From FEN-1279 sp964400285 (lineage in GTDB: Bacteria > Bacteroidota > Ignavibacteria > Tepidaquicellales > Tepidaquicellaceae), in NCBI GenBank assembly GCA_964400285.1, contig CAYNTK010000010.1, positions 1 to 64,000 of the forward strand: 64,000 nt of DNA, read 5' to 3'. Under the pieces are notes generated by a model that saw only the letters and a program-made list of their open reading frames with translations, searched no databases and was not told the origin of the DNA. The translations under genes were made by a program, and so were the position numbers. Below are positions 1 through 8,502 of the stretch, piece after piece (within the stretch, counting starts at the first letter, position 1; every line of letters begins with the position of its first letter).

Positions 1-126
1 TCTGTTCCAACAAATAGCAATTTGAAATTTACACACTAAATGGAACGCTATCTCATTTATAATACTTTAATTTTTTTAGTTTATTTTTAAGCTATTTTTT
101 ATAACTTAAAGGAAAATATAAAAACT

Positions 127-1824
127 ATGAAAAAGCAAATAATAATTTTATTTCTTATTATGATTCCAATATATAACATTTCTTCTCAATGGATAATTAG
201 AAATAGTATTAGTACAAATCCATTATATGCAGTTAGATTTTTCGATATGCAAACTGGATTAATTGGAGGTGATAATGCAAAATTATACAGAACTACGAAT
301 GGGGGAAATAATTGGAATTTGCTAACTACTCCCTTACCACAAGCTGCAACAGTTAAATCTATTTCCTCTTTTGGAAATTTTTGGTGGATTATAGGAAGCA
401 GACAAGATACGACCATGATGAGCTATATATACAGAACAACTAACAATGGGGTAAGCTGGACTCAACAAATGGCTGCTTCACTTCATTACTTTTATACTTC
501 ATTCGCATATGATTCATCGATATGCTGGGTAGCGGGAACTTATGGGGGTACTTCAGGAGCAATTATTAAGACAACAAATGGTGGAACAAATTGGACAACC
601 CAAGTAGGTGGTCAATATGGAGTTATTAAGTGTTTATACTTTTTAAATATTATGACAGGATGGGCTGCAGGAAATAATACAATGCTTGTGACAACAAATT
701 CAGGGACAAATTGGAGTTTTTACAATATTACTGAATTAATCAATTCTTTATACTTCACAAATGCTTTAACCGGTTGGGCGGGTACCGATAATGGTCGCTT
801 ACTCAAAACAACCAATGGAGGGGTAACATTTTTTACATATTTAAGTGGACTTGCAAATACCTCTTTAAATTCAGTTCAATTCCCAATGAATGGAACTACT
901 GGTTACTGTGCAAATAGTAGTTTGATTTTTAAATCAACGAATTCAGGAAATAATTGGTTACCTATGGAAACCACTGTTCCATCGGATATTGAAGCTATGC
1001 ATTGCTTAACGGCTAATAATTGCTATGCAGTCACTTTCGATGGTAGTGTGGTTTATTCGACTAATGGAGGAGGAAATTATAATATAAATTCGATTACAGT
1101 TAGACGGAACAATCTGAACAAACAAATAACAATGAATAATACTACTTACGATACAATAACGATTAATATTCCTTCACCTACGGCTACAATAATTGATGTT
1201 AATGCAATGATAGATACTGTAATAAACAGTGTTGATAGTAACCTTATATTTATTCTTTCACATCAAGGAATAAGCGATACAATTATTTATAGAGTTGGTG
1301 GAGCAGGGAATAACTTCATAAGAACTGTTTTAAATGATTCCGCCACAATTCCAATTAGTGCAGGTATTCCTCCATTTACTGGCTCATTTAAACCATCAAG
1401 ACCATTATCAAAATTCAATTTTGTTCCAATAAATGGTCAATGGATATTAAAAATAAAAGAAACACAAAGCGTAGAAAGAACTGGTGTTATTAAATCATGG
1501 GGTATAAATGTTACTTACAATTTTCAAACAGCAATAAAAAAGATTTCTGAAAAAATCCCGGCAAAATTTGAATTAATGCAGAATTATCCAAATCCATTCA
1601 ATCCAAAAACCAATATTAAATATTCTGTATCGCAAAATCAAAATATTAAATTAATAGTATATGATATATTGGGCAAGGAAATGGAGACACTGGTTAATGA
1701 TAATCATTCGCCTGGAGTATATGAAGTATCGTTTGATGGGGATAGACTTTCCTCTGGAGTTTATTTCTATAAACTTATTGCGGGTGAATTTTATGAAACT
1801 AAAAAAATGATTTTAATAAAATAA
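127..1824 (+). CDS. Secreted T9SS cargo with YCF48-like propeller repeats and P-domain
   Basis: A 565-aa secreted protein. Residues 1-21 look like a signal peptide ending NISSQ. About residues 25-315 hold repeated units with TTNGG(N/T)NW motifs (FDMQTGLIGG, YFTNALTGWAG), as in YCF48/BNR-like beta-propellers. About 320-465 resembles a proprotein-convertase P-domain, ending in GVIKSWGINVTYN. The last 85 residues are a Por-secretion sorting domain (NYPNPFNPKTNIKY, then SSGVYFYKL and a final KKMILIK). By family knowledge such proteins cross the outer membrane by the type IX system and are anchored or released. There are no catalytic residues I can name, so the ligand is unknown. A purine-rich AAAGGA lies 12-17 bases before the ATG. 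Confidence 0.85.
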   Translation: MKKQIIILFLIMIPIYNISSQWIIRNSISTNPLYAVRFFDMQTGLIGGDNAKLYRTTNGGNNWNLLTTPLPQAATVKSISSFGNFWWIIGSRQDTTMMSYIYRTTNNGVSWTQQMAASLHYFYTSFAYDSSICWVAGTYGGTSGAIIKTTNGGTNWTTQVGGQYGVIKCLYFLNIMTGWAAGNNTMLVTTNSGTNWSFYNITELINSLYFTNALTGWAGTDNGRLLKTTNGGVTFFTYLSGLANTSLNSVQFPMNGTTGYCANSSLIFKSTNSGNNWLPMETTVPSDIEAMHCLTANNCYAVTFDGSVVYSTNGGGNYNINSITVRRNNLNKQITMNNTTYDTITINIPSPTATIIDVNAMIDTVINSVDSNLIFILSHQGISDTIIYRVGGAGNNFIRTVLNDSATIPISAGIPPFTGSFKPSRPLSKFNFVPINGQWILKIKETQSVERTGVIKSWGINVTYNFQTAIKKISEKIPAKFELMQNYPNPFNPKTNIKYSVSQNQNIKLIVYDILGKEMETLVNDNHSPGVYEVSFDGDRLSSGVYFYKLIAGEFYETKKMILIK

Positions 1825-1833
1825 ATATTTTAT

Positions 1834-2688
1834 ATGGAAGAACAAAACATAATTGATTCCGAACCAAAGAAAAAAATTGATAAAGCAAATCTTATTTTGT
1901 GGTTTATTGCTGTAATATTTACAACATTATCAATAATTTACCAAAATACCACAGGTCCTACTTATCCGAAAAAAGGAGAAATAAAATTTTTAGGAAAGCA
2001 AATAGATTATAAACTTGATAGAAGTGCACTAATTAATATTGATTGTCCTGTGAAAATTTATACTAACGATAGTTTAATTAAAGGCACATTAATATGGAAG
2101 CGATATAACACAAAAGATAATGAATCGAGCAAACCAATGAGATATGAAAACGGATATTTGATTGCTGAACTCGATAAGCAGGAGAAAATGGCTGAGAAAC
2201 TGCAATATTATATAAAACTAAGTGCTAATCAACCAGGGACACAAAATGAAATATTAGAATATATCCCCGATAAAAATGGTGTTGTTATTCGCTTCAGAGG
2301 AGATGTCCCATTTTTAATTGTAATATTTCACATCATTTTTATATTTGCCTTCGAGTTGATGTCTTTAAAAACAGGAATGGAATTTTTTAGAAAAGAACCA
2401 AAATACAAAAAATATACATTATGGACTTTAGGGCTTGCTATTATAGGAGGTTTTGTTTTGGGACCGTTAGTTCAATATTATGCATTTGGGGAGTGGTGGA
2501 CTGGAATTCCCTTTGGAATAGATTTAACTGATAATAAAATGTTAATAGCTTTTGTGGCGTGGGTTGCTGCATTTATAGCTCTCTACAAATCTAAAAAACC
2601 TGGATATTGGGTTTTAGGTGCAACTATTATAACAATTGGGATTTTTTTAATTCCACATAGTGTTTTAAGTGGTAATGTGCCTAAATAA
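1834..2688 (+). CDS. Integral membrane protein of unknown function
   Basis: A 284-aa protein with one N-terminal hydrophobic segment (about residues 20-38), a polar region of about 120 residues outside the membrane, then about four more membrane segments in the C-terminal half. It starts 9 bases after the previous stop and is followed 19 bases later by the M28 peptidase, so the three genes may be one transcript. I recognise no catalytic motif. The arrangement, an extracytoplasmic domain between membrane segments, is what can be stated; the function is unknown. Confidence 0.75.
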   Translation: MEEQNIIDSEPKKKIDKANLILWFIAVIFTTLSIIYQNTTGPTYPKKGEIKFLGKQIDYKLDRSALINIDCPVKIYTNDSLIKGTLIWKRYNTKDNESSKPMRYENGYLIAELDKQEKMAEKLQYYIKLSANQPGTQNEILEYIPDKNGVVIRFRGDVPFLIVIFHIIFIFAFELMSLKTGMEFFRKEPKYKKYTLWTLGLAIIGGFVLGPLVQYYAFGEWWTGIPFGIDLTDNKMLIAFVAWVAAFIALYKSKKPGYWVLGATIITIGIFLIPHSVLSGNVPK

Positions 2689-2707
2689 ATTAATTTAATA
2701 TATAATT

Positions 2708-4513
2708 ATGAAATTGAAAAAAATTCTTATAATACTATTATTCTTCTCGATAAATTATATCATTGCCCAAAATGATATTGATAAAGTAAGAAATAACGAA
2801 ATAACAAAAGAAGAAATCTATGAACATATAAAATATCTTGCTTCGGAAGAACTCGAAGGAAGATACCCAGGTTCAGTCGGTGGAAAATTTGCAATGGATT
2901 ATATAAGTAAAGAATTTAATATTTATGGTTTGACACCGTTTGGAGATAGCAGTTATATACAATTTGTTGAAATGATTACTGGTATTAAACTTGGTAGTGG
3001 TAATATACTCGAATTTCATATAAATGGAAAATCAGAGGAAATTGAAATTGAAAAAGACTGGATACCTCTCAGTTTTTCTTCAAATGGAAAAATAAGTGGT
3101 GAACTTGTCTTTGCTGGTTATGGAATATCTGCGCCCGATTTAAATTATGATGACTACAAAGACATAGAAGTTGAAGGAAAAGTTGTAATTATTCTTACAA
3201 ACTCTCCTTCAAGCTCCTCAATAAATAATACATTCTATAATTATGAAAGTTTATTTAAGAAGATAACAAAAGCAAGAGAGAAAAAAGCAGCGGGTATAAT
3301 TGTGGTTTCTGATTATAACAATGAAGATATTTTGCCAAAGCTCGTTTATAGTCTAGCAAGTAAAAATTCTGGAATTCCTGTATTAAAAGTAAAAAGAAAA
3401 TTTATTGAAAACATTTTTTCCGATTTTAATAAAGACTTAAAAAAAACACAAGAAACAATTAATAGTAAACTTAAACCTGAATCATTTCATTTTACCAACT
3501 TGAATATAAACGCCAATATTAATATTGAACAAGTAAAAGCACGAACGGGAAATGTAATTGGTTACATTGAAGGAAATGATCCTATCTTAAAAGAAGAAGT
3601 CATCGTAATTGGTGCACATTATGACCATCTTGGATGGGGCGAAGAAAATTCACTTTATGAAGGTAAAGAAAGAAAAATTCATTATGGAGCAGATGATAAT
3701 GCGTCGGGAACTACTGGTGTTTTAGAATTAGCTCAAAAATTTTCTGTGAATAAAGATAAATTAAGAAGAAGTCTATTGTTAATTTGTTTTACAGGAGAAG
3801 AAGAAGGGTTAATCGGTTCTTCTTATTTTACTAACTCTTCAATATTTGGAAAACTCAAAATAGTAACTATGATAAATATGGATATGATAGGTAGAATGGA
3901 AAACAATAAACTTGTTATTAATGGAACAGGAACCTCATCTGACTGGGAAAGCAAACTTGACAATTTGAATAAAAATTATTCATTTACGATGTCATATATT
4001 CCTGACGGATTCGGGCCCTCAGACCAATCATCATTTTATGCCAAAAATATTCCTGTATTATTTTTCTTTACAGGGTTGCATACAGACTATCATAAACCTT
4101 CTGACACATACGATAAAATAAATACCGATGGACAAGAGAAAATTGTTAAATACATTTTTGATTTAGTTTTTGATATAAATAATGCTGATATAAAGCCTGA
4201 ATTTACAAAAGCAGTTGAAAATACCGAGAAGAAGCAGGAGACAGGTCCTGTGAAAGTATATGTGGGAACGGTTCCCGACTTTTCCTCGAATGAAGAAGGA
4301 TATAAAATTTCAGGAGTTAAAGAAGGAAGCCCTGCAGATAAAGGTGGATTATTAGCAGGAGACCTTATGATAAAATTTGGAGGAAAAGAAATTAAAAATA
4401 TTTATGATTATACTGCAGCATTAAGTGAATTCAAGCCGGGAGATGAAGTTGATGTTGTGATAAAAAGAAATGGTGAGGATTTGACGGTAAAAGTTATTTT
4501 AGGAAAAAAATAA
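2708..4513 (+). CDS. Secreted M28 aminopeptidase with PA and PDZ domains
   Basis: A 601-aa zinc peptidase. Signal peptide to about residue 20 (IIAQ). A PA insert occupies about 120-260. The M28 core shows the di-zinc ligands of the family: GAHYDHLG (H304), GADDNASG (D329), GEEEGL (E364 catalytic, E365 ligand), MDMIGR (D392) and HTDYHKPSD near 464. The last 90 residues form a PDZ domain (VKEGSPADKGGLLAGD). Members remove N-terminal residues from peptides outside the inner membrane. There is no T9SS domain, so it probably stays in the periplasm. All key residues are present. Confidence 0.9.
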   Translation: MKLKKILIILLFFSINYIIAQNDIDKVRNNEITKEEIYEHIKYLASEELEGRYPGSVGGKFAMDYISKEFNIYGLTPFGDSSYIQFVEMITGIKLGSGNILEFHINGKSEEIEIEKDWIPLSFSSNGKISGELVFAGYGISAPDLNYDDYKDIEVEGKVVIILTNSPSSSSINNTFYNYESLFKKITKAREKKAAGIIVVSDYNNEDILPKLVYSLASKNSGIPVLKVKRKFIENIFSDFNKDLKKTQETINSKLKPESFHFTNLNINANINIEQVKARTGNVIGYIEGNDPILKEEVIVIGAHYDHLGWGEENSLYEGKERKIHYGADDNASGTTGVLELAQKFSVNKDKLRRSLLLICFTGEEEGLIGSSYFTNSSIFGKLKIVTMINMDMIGRMENNKLVINGTGTSSDWESKLDNLNKNYSFTMSYIPDGFGPSDQSSFYAKNIPVLFFFTGLHTDYHKPSDTYDKINTDGQEKIVKYIFDLVFDINNADIKPEFTKAVENTEKKQETGPVKVYVGTVPDFSSNEEGYKISGVKEGSPADKGGLLAGDLMIKFGGKEIKNIYDYTAALSEFKPGDEVDVVIKRNGEDLTVKVILGKK

Positions 4514-4644
4514 AATTATTGAAATTCTAAATTCTAATTTCTAAACAATAAACAAACTTTAAATACTAAATTATAATTATATAGTATTATCAGTATTATA
4601 TAAATATCTTTTTACTTTATTTAATAAATAAAAAAAACAAAAAA
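4514..4644. repeat. Intergenic copy of a TTCTAAATTCTAATTTCTAA repeat
   Basis: The spacer after the M28 gene holds an AT-rich unit at 4522-4548 (AAATTCTAAATTCTAATTTC followed by TAAACAA). The same unit recurs at 5370-5386 and, inverted, at about 5443-5476. It has no reading frame and looks like a dispersed intergenic repeat, not a regulatory site. Confidence 0.5.
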
Positions 4645-5346
4645 ATGAAATCAACAAAAATGTTGTTCATATTTATTCTATTAGTTTTTACATTTAGTTT
4701 TACTATCGGGCAGGAAAAACCTCCGGGAATTGAAGTTACGGGTACTGCAACAATTTCAGTAACTCCCGATATTATGAAATGGACTATTGACATTCAAAAT
4801 GACAATGATAATATACAGGAAGCAAAAATAAAAAATGATAATACAGTCAAAAAAGTATTGAACATTTTAAAAGATTATGATATTCCCGAAAAGGATATTA
4901 AAACAAGCGGTATCCGTATGACAAAAAGAACATATATTTACGGACAGGAAAAAAAATACAGTGTGTATAATACAATATGGTTTACAATCGATAATATTAC
5001 TAAATATGACCCAATAACAAATGATTTGATAAAAATCGAAGATGTTTATATCACAAATACGACCTTAGAATATTCAAAGGCAATAGAAACCAGAGTCCAG
5101 GCAAGAACGAATGCATTGAACATTGCAAAAGAAAAAGCACAAAAAATGGCTGAAGCATTAGGTATGACTGTCGGAAAACCTTTAATGATACAGGAAGAAC
5201 CGATTTATGATTATTGGGGTTATCAGAATTATACCCAAAGCAATGTTCAGAATTACAACCCTGGAATGACCAGCACATCAGAGCATTTCAACGAAGGACT
5301 TTTGAAAATTGAAGCAAAAGTCAAAGTGATATTTGAAATAAAATAG
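4645..5346 (+). CDS. SIMPL-domain (DUF541) periplasmic protein
   Basis: A 233-aa exported protein. Signal peptide to about residue 22 (FSFTIGQ). The rest matches the SIMPL/DUF541 family: GTATISVTPDIMKWTIDIQN at the start, regular alternation of charged helices and strands, and ARTNALNIAKEKAQKMAEAL in the second half, which is the most conserved block. Family members such as E. coli YggE are periplasmic or outer-membrane-associated oligomers linked to oxidative stress, but the biochemical role is not settled. Length is normal. It is monocistronic: repeat-bearing spacers lie on both sides and the next gene converges. Confidence 0.85.
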   Translation: MKSTKMLFIFILLVFTFSFTIGQEKPPGIEVTGTATISVTPDIMKWTIDIQNDNDNIQEAKIKNDNTVKKVLNILKDYDIPEKDIKTSGIRMTKRTYIYGQEKKYSVYNTIWFTIDNITKYDPITNDLIKIEDVYITNTTLEYSKAIETRVQARTNALNIAKEKAQKMAEALGMTVGKPLMIQEEPIYDYWGYQNYTQSNVQNYNPGMTSTSEHFNEGLLKIEAKVKVIFEIK

Positions 5347-5482
5347 AATTTTAAATTCTTAATTCGAAGCTCTAATTTCTAAACAAATTACAAATCCTAT
5401 ATCATAATTTATTTTATTATTTAGGATTTATTTATTAGAGTTTGTTTAAAATTTAGGAATTAGAATTTAGAATTCAATTTTA
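5347..5482. repeat. Imperfect inverted repeat between convergent genes
   Basis: The whole spacer between the SIMPL gene and the esterase folds back on itself. The left arm carries CTAATTTCTAAACAA (about 5372-5386), and the right arm (about 5440-5478) carries the reverse complement of the same unit. An inner pair AAATCCTA / TAGGATTT completes the hairpin. It shares the unit at 4522-4548. Lying between two converging genes, it could end transcription from both sides; that role is inferred. Confidence 0.55.
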
Positions 5483-5484
5483 AT

Positions 5485-6057
5485 CTAAAATTCATTTTTA
5501 TAAAATTCATTTATCTTATCCAGGACTTCATTAAACCTTGAAAATTGATGCCCCGCATTATCGAGTAAAATTGTCTCACAATATTTTCCAATCGCATCCA
5601 GCGTTTCTATATAATTAATCAATTCATCATCTTTTGCAAGTAGCAAAAAAATGTTCTTTTGATTTTCGAACTCTATAATACCGTTTAATTCTTTAAGCTG
5701 AAAAAGATATTCTTCTTTCCATTCGAATTCCTCCCCATTGCTTCTGTTAATATTTCTCCCGACATAAGGTTTCAATTGTTCATAAGGATAAAGCGCAGGA
5801 TTAATTAATACTGTGCGTAGATTTTTAAACTTTGAATGCAAGACAAGTGCATAAAAACCACCAAGACTACTTCCGATTAACATAACCTTTTCGTCTTTAG
5901 CAGAATTAATTAAATCTTCTAATTGCTTTATTGCTTTATTCGGTTCTTCTGGTAAACCGGGAGTAAGGACATTTTCTTTGCCAGCAAAATAATCTTTTAA
6001 CATTTGCCCTTTTGTTGAATTAGCCGAACTTGAGAAACCGTGAATATAAATTATCAT
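5485..6057 (-). CDS. YqiA/YcfP-like alpha/beta-hydrolase esterase
   Basis: A 190-aa cytoplasmic hydrolase of the UPF0227 (YqiA/YcfP) type. It starts MIIYIHGFSSS, which forms the oxyanion-hole HGF loop. The nucleophile elbow is GSSLGG (serine near residue 66), the acid is probably D in AKDDELI, and the catalytic histidine lies in AGHQF near the C-terminus. The length is typical of this compact family. E. coli YqiA hydrolyses short acyl esters and acyl-CoAs; the natural substrate here is unknown. It stands alone and converges on the SIMPL gene. Confidence 0.8.
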   Translation of the reverse strand: MIIYIHGFSSSANSTKGQMLKDYFAGKENVLTPGLPEEPNKAIKQLEDLINSAKDEKVMLIGSSLGGFYALVLHSKFKNLRTVLINPALYPYEQLKPYVGRNINRSNGEEFEWKEEYLFQLKELNGIIEFENQKNIFLLLAKDDELINYIETLDAIGKYCETILLDNAGHQFSRFNEVLDKINEFYKNEF

Positions 6058-6144
6058 ATTATATTAAACAAATTTAATTAAATTAATAATATATGAAGTA
6101 AAATAATATATAATTAAAAAAAGGATTGCTAATTGAATAAAAAA

Positions 6145-6176
6145 TATAGAGTCTTCATAATACTGAAGACTCTATA
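6145..6176 (-). terminator. Rho-independent terminator of the small secreted protein gene
   Basis: A perfect 13-bp stem (6145-6157 with 6164-6176) encloses the 6-base loop TAATAC. On the minus strand it starts 9 bases past the stop codon at 6185 and is followed by a T-rich run, so it fits as the terminator of that gene. Confidence 0.8.
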
Positions 6177-6184
6177 CAAAAAAT

Positions 6185-6574
6185 TTAAGGTATCCTTGTC
6201 CAGGAAGGTGTGCCAAAATGTTCACCGGTCTGCTGTTCTAAAGTCATTGAATCATTCGATTCAATTTTAATTACTAAATCCCCGCTTTGCATTATAGAAC
6301 CTTTGGGAACGTCAGCCCACTTAACAGTAATTGTATTTCCACTTATTACTCCATGGGCTACGTTTGACCAAGCTGGCGAAGTAGCATTTTCCTCACCATA
6401 CCATAGAATCTCATTACCTAATTGTCTAATGTAATATTTACCACCTCCGCCTTCAAAAACACCATTTAAATCATATTGTGAAGTGGTTTTACTCCCATCA
6501 TCCTGAGAGTATAAAGTTAGAGGTACAAAAGCTAAGAAAAAAACAAAAACTAAAATTACTTTTCTGAATTTCAT
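6185..6574 (-). CDS. Small secreted beta-rich protein of unknown function
   Basis: About 129 aa from the ATG at 6574; an upstream TTG at 6589 is also in frame, but AAAGGAG lies just before the ATG and makes it the likely start. Signal peptide ends at about LTLYSQ. The mature part has YYIRQLGNEILWYGE, SGNTITVKWADVPKG and a C-terminal SWTRI. I recognise this pattern from many small exported bacterial proteins of unknown function built around a YYIRQ motif, in which a short barrel-like fold is likely. No catalytic residue is evident. The strong Shine-Dalgarno is unusual for this window, which suggests high expression. Confidence 0.75.
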   Translation of the reverse strand: MKFRKVILVFVFFLAFVPLTLYSQDDGSKTTSQYDLNGVFEGGGGKYYIRQLGNEILWYGEENATSPAWSNVAHGVISGNTITVKWADVPKGSIMQSGDLVIKIESNDSMTLEQQTGEHFGTPSWTRIP

Positions 6575-6724
6575 TTTGTCTCCTTTCAATTTTATTAATT
6601 TATTTAATTAATTAAGTTAAATAAAAAAACAAAATTTTAATTAAATGATAATTGCGTGAAGGTTATATATAAAATAAAGATAAAAAAAATAATCTTCAAT
6701 ATTTTTTTTCATCTGAAAAGAAAA

Positions 6725-8005
6725 CTATCTTAATGAATGAACTTTATTTTTTACTGGTAAAATAGTACCGCGTTTTATTTTCCTTTCGAATTCACTTCTG
6801 AATTTTTTTACAGTCCATTTAACAGGCCAGGCGGCGGCGTCACCAAGAGCACAGATTGTATTGCCTTCGATATTTTGTGCCACGTCAATCAATAAATCGA
6901 GGTCTTCGATTCTCCCTTCCCCACTATTAATTCGTTTCAGCACACGAAGCATCCAGCCCGTTCCTTCTCGGCAGGGAGTGCATTGTCCGCAGGATTCGTG
7001 GAAATAGAAATATGCAATTCTTTCTAAAACTTTCGGGATGTCCGCATCTTCATTCATTACAATTACTCCTGCAGTTCCGATTGCTGAGCCGATTGCTTTT
7101 AGCGAAGCATCGTCCATTTTAATTGTTAATGCTTCTTCTTTTGTAAGAGGCGGCATAGAAGAGCCACCGGGTATTACCATTTTTATTTCTTTTCCATCTT
7201 TTACCCCACCGCAATAGTCATTAATAATAGTCATTAAGGGTATTCCCGTTTCAAGTTCATAAACTCCGGGTTTATTCACATCACCACTAACACCAAAAAG
7301 CAATGTACCAGGATGTTTCGGCTCACCAATTTTTGAGAACCATTCTCCCCCTTTTGTAATTATTTCCGGAATATTTGCAAGAGTTTCGACATTATTTATT
7401 GTAGTTGGATTTCCCCATAAACCATTTGCCGCAGGGAATGGAGGTTTAACACGCGGATAACCGCGTTTGCCTTCGATGGAATTCATCAATGCCGATTCTT
7501 CCCCGCATATGTAAGCACCTGCTCCGCGATGAATGTAAATATCTGTCGAAAACTTTGTACCGAGAATATTTTTTCCGATATAGCCCTTTTTATATGCATC
7601 ATCGAGTGCTTTTTGCAGAAGGTTTATCCATTTGTAATATTCACCTCGAATATAAACGTAAGCGGTTTTAATTCCCATCGCATAACAGGAAATAAGAGTT
7701 CCTTCAATAAACTGATGTGGATTTCTTTCAAATATCTCCCTGTCTTTAAAACTACCCGGCTCGGATTCATCGCCATTACAGCACAAATATTTCGGCTTTT
7801 CACTTTTTTTCGGCATAAATGTCCATTTCAAACCTGTCGGGAAACACGCACCGCCTCTGCCTCGTAGGTTGGAAGCTTTTACTTCGTTAATTACTTCATC
7901 GGGTGTCATTTTTTTCAACGCTTTTTTCAAAGCTGAATATCCATCGTTAGATTCATAGACGTCTATTTTATGATAATTCTTTATATTTTTTAGTATAATT
8001 TTCAT
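6725..8005 (-). CDS. nuoF: NADH-quinone oxidoreductase subunit F
   Basis: A 426-aa peripheral-arm subunit that binds NADH and FMN and takes the first electrons of complex I. The nucleotide-binding loop GRGGACFPTG is at residues 49-58, and the N3 iron-sulfur cluster cysteines C339, C342, C345 (ESCGQCTPC) and C385 (TICALGD) are present. Cysteine 54 stands where most homologues have glycine. It is the last nuo gene in the run; nuoG onwards is not in the window. Its ATG is separated from nuoE by about 500 bases because a GxxExxY cassette lies between them. No separate promoter is obvious. Confidence 0.95.
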   Translation of the reverse strand: MKIILKNIKNYHKIDVYESNDGYSALKKALKKMTPDEVINEVKASNLRGRGGACFPTGLKWTFMPKKSEKPKYLCCNGDESEPGSFKDREIFERNPHQFIEGTLISCYAMGIKTAYVYIRGEYYKWINLLQKALDDAYKKGYIGKNILGTKFSTDIYIHRGAGAYICGEESALMNSIEGKRGYPRVKPPFPAANGLWGNPTTINNVETLANIPEIITKGGEWFSKIGEPKHPGTLLFGVSGDVNKPGVYELETGIPLMTIINDYCGGVKDGKEIKMVIPGGSSMPPLTKEEALTIKMDDASLKAIGSAIGTAGVIVMNEDADIPKVLERIAYFYFHESCGQCTPCREGTGWMLRVLKRINSGEGRIEDLDLLIDVAQNIEGNTICALGDAAAWPVKWTVKKFRSEFERKIKRGTILPVKNKVHSLR

Positions 8006-8017
8006 TTTTTATTTTTT

Positions 8018-8066
8018 GTTTCACAGAGTAACACTGAGAAGACACAGAGATACACTGAGAAAAACA
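8018..8066 (+). repeat. Left inverted-repeat arm of the GxxExxY cassette
   Basis: A 49-base arm with four CAC(A/T)GAG heptamers starting at 8022, 8032, 8043 and 8053 (spacings 10, 11, 10). It is the inverted partner of 8452-8502 and lies 12 bases before the nuoF start codon. Confidence 0.85.
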
Positions 8067-8069
8067 ATA

Positions 8070-8441
8070 TTACAAAATAAATCTTCTTAAACCATTTTTT
8101 AAAACTGTTACATTAAAATTTATTAATAGTCCAATTTTTTTATTCGCAAATCTTAAATATGTAAGTATTTGAGCTTCGTGTATTGGAGCTATAGAATCTA
8201 TCGATTTTATTTCAACCACAACTTTATTTTCAACAATTAAATCCGGACGATAACCACAATCTAACTTTATTTCTTTATACACAATCGGAATAGGCCTCTG
8301 CCTTTCGTAAAACAAACCAATGTTAACAAGCTCATAACATAAACATTCTTCATATGCTGATTCTAATAAACCAGGTCCAAGGCTCTTATGAACTTCAATA
8401 GCACCCCCAATAATTTTTTCGGTAATCTTATTGATTTCCAT
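8070..8441 (-). CDS. GxxExxY family protein, PD-(D/E)xxK nuclease-like
   Basis: A 123-aa protein of the GxxExxY family. The naming motif is G24-LL-E27-SA-Y30, after the typical opening HKSLGPGLLE. A PD-(D/E)xxK-type core is visible: D67 (GYRPDL), E77 and K79 (VVEIKS), then Q91 in EAQILTYLR. The C-terminus is LINFNVTVLKNGLRRFIL, typical of the family. The biochemical role of these proteins is not established; the motif suggests DNA cleavage. The gene lies between nuoE and nuoF, in the same direction, and is bracketed by symmetric inverted repeats at 8018-8066 and 8452-8502, so it looks inserted into the operon. Confidence 0.9.
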   Translation of the reverse strand: MEINKITEKIIGGAIEVHKSLGPGLLESAYEECLCYELVNIGLFYERQRPIPIVYKEIKLDCGYRPDLIVENKVVVEIKSIDSIAPIHEAQILTYLRFANKKIGLLINFNVTVLKNGLRRFIL

Positions 8442-8451
8442 ACTATAAAAA

Positions 8452-8502
8452 TGTTTTTTCCTCTGTGAACCTCTGTGTATACTCAGTGCCTCTCAGTGAA
8501 AC
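8452..8502 (-). repeat. Right inverted-repeat arm of the GxxExxY cassette
   Basis: This arm has four CTC(A/T)GTG heptamers at 8461, 8471, 8482 and 8492, again spaced 10, 11, 10. Read on the minus strand it matches the left arm from TTTCAC to AAAACA. It ends at 8502, directly next to the stop codon of nuoE (8503-8505). Confidence 0.85.

Noticed and set aside
8070..8441. GxxExxY gene as a nuo subunit
   Set aside because: It has nuclease-like motifs and inverted-repeat flanks and no link to complex I.
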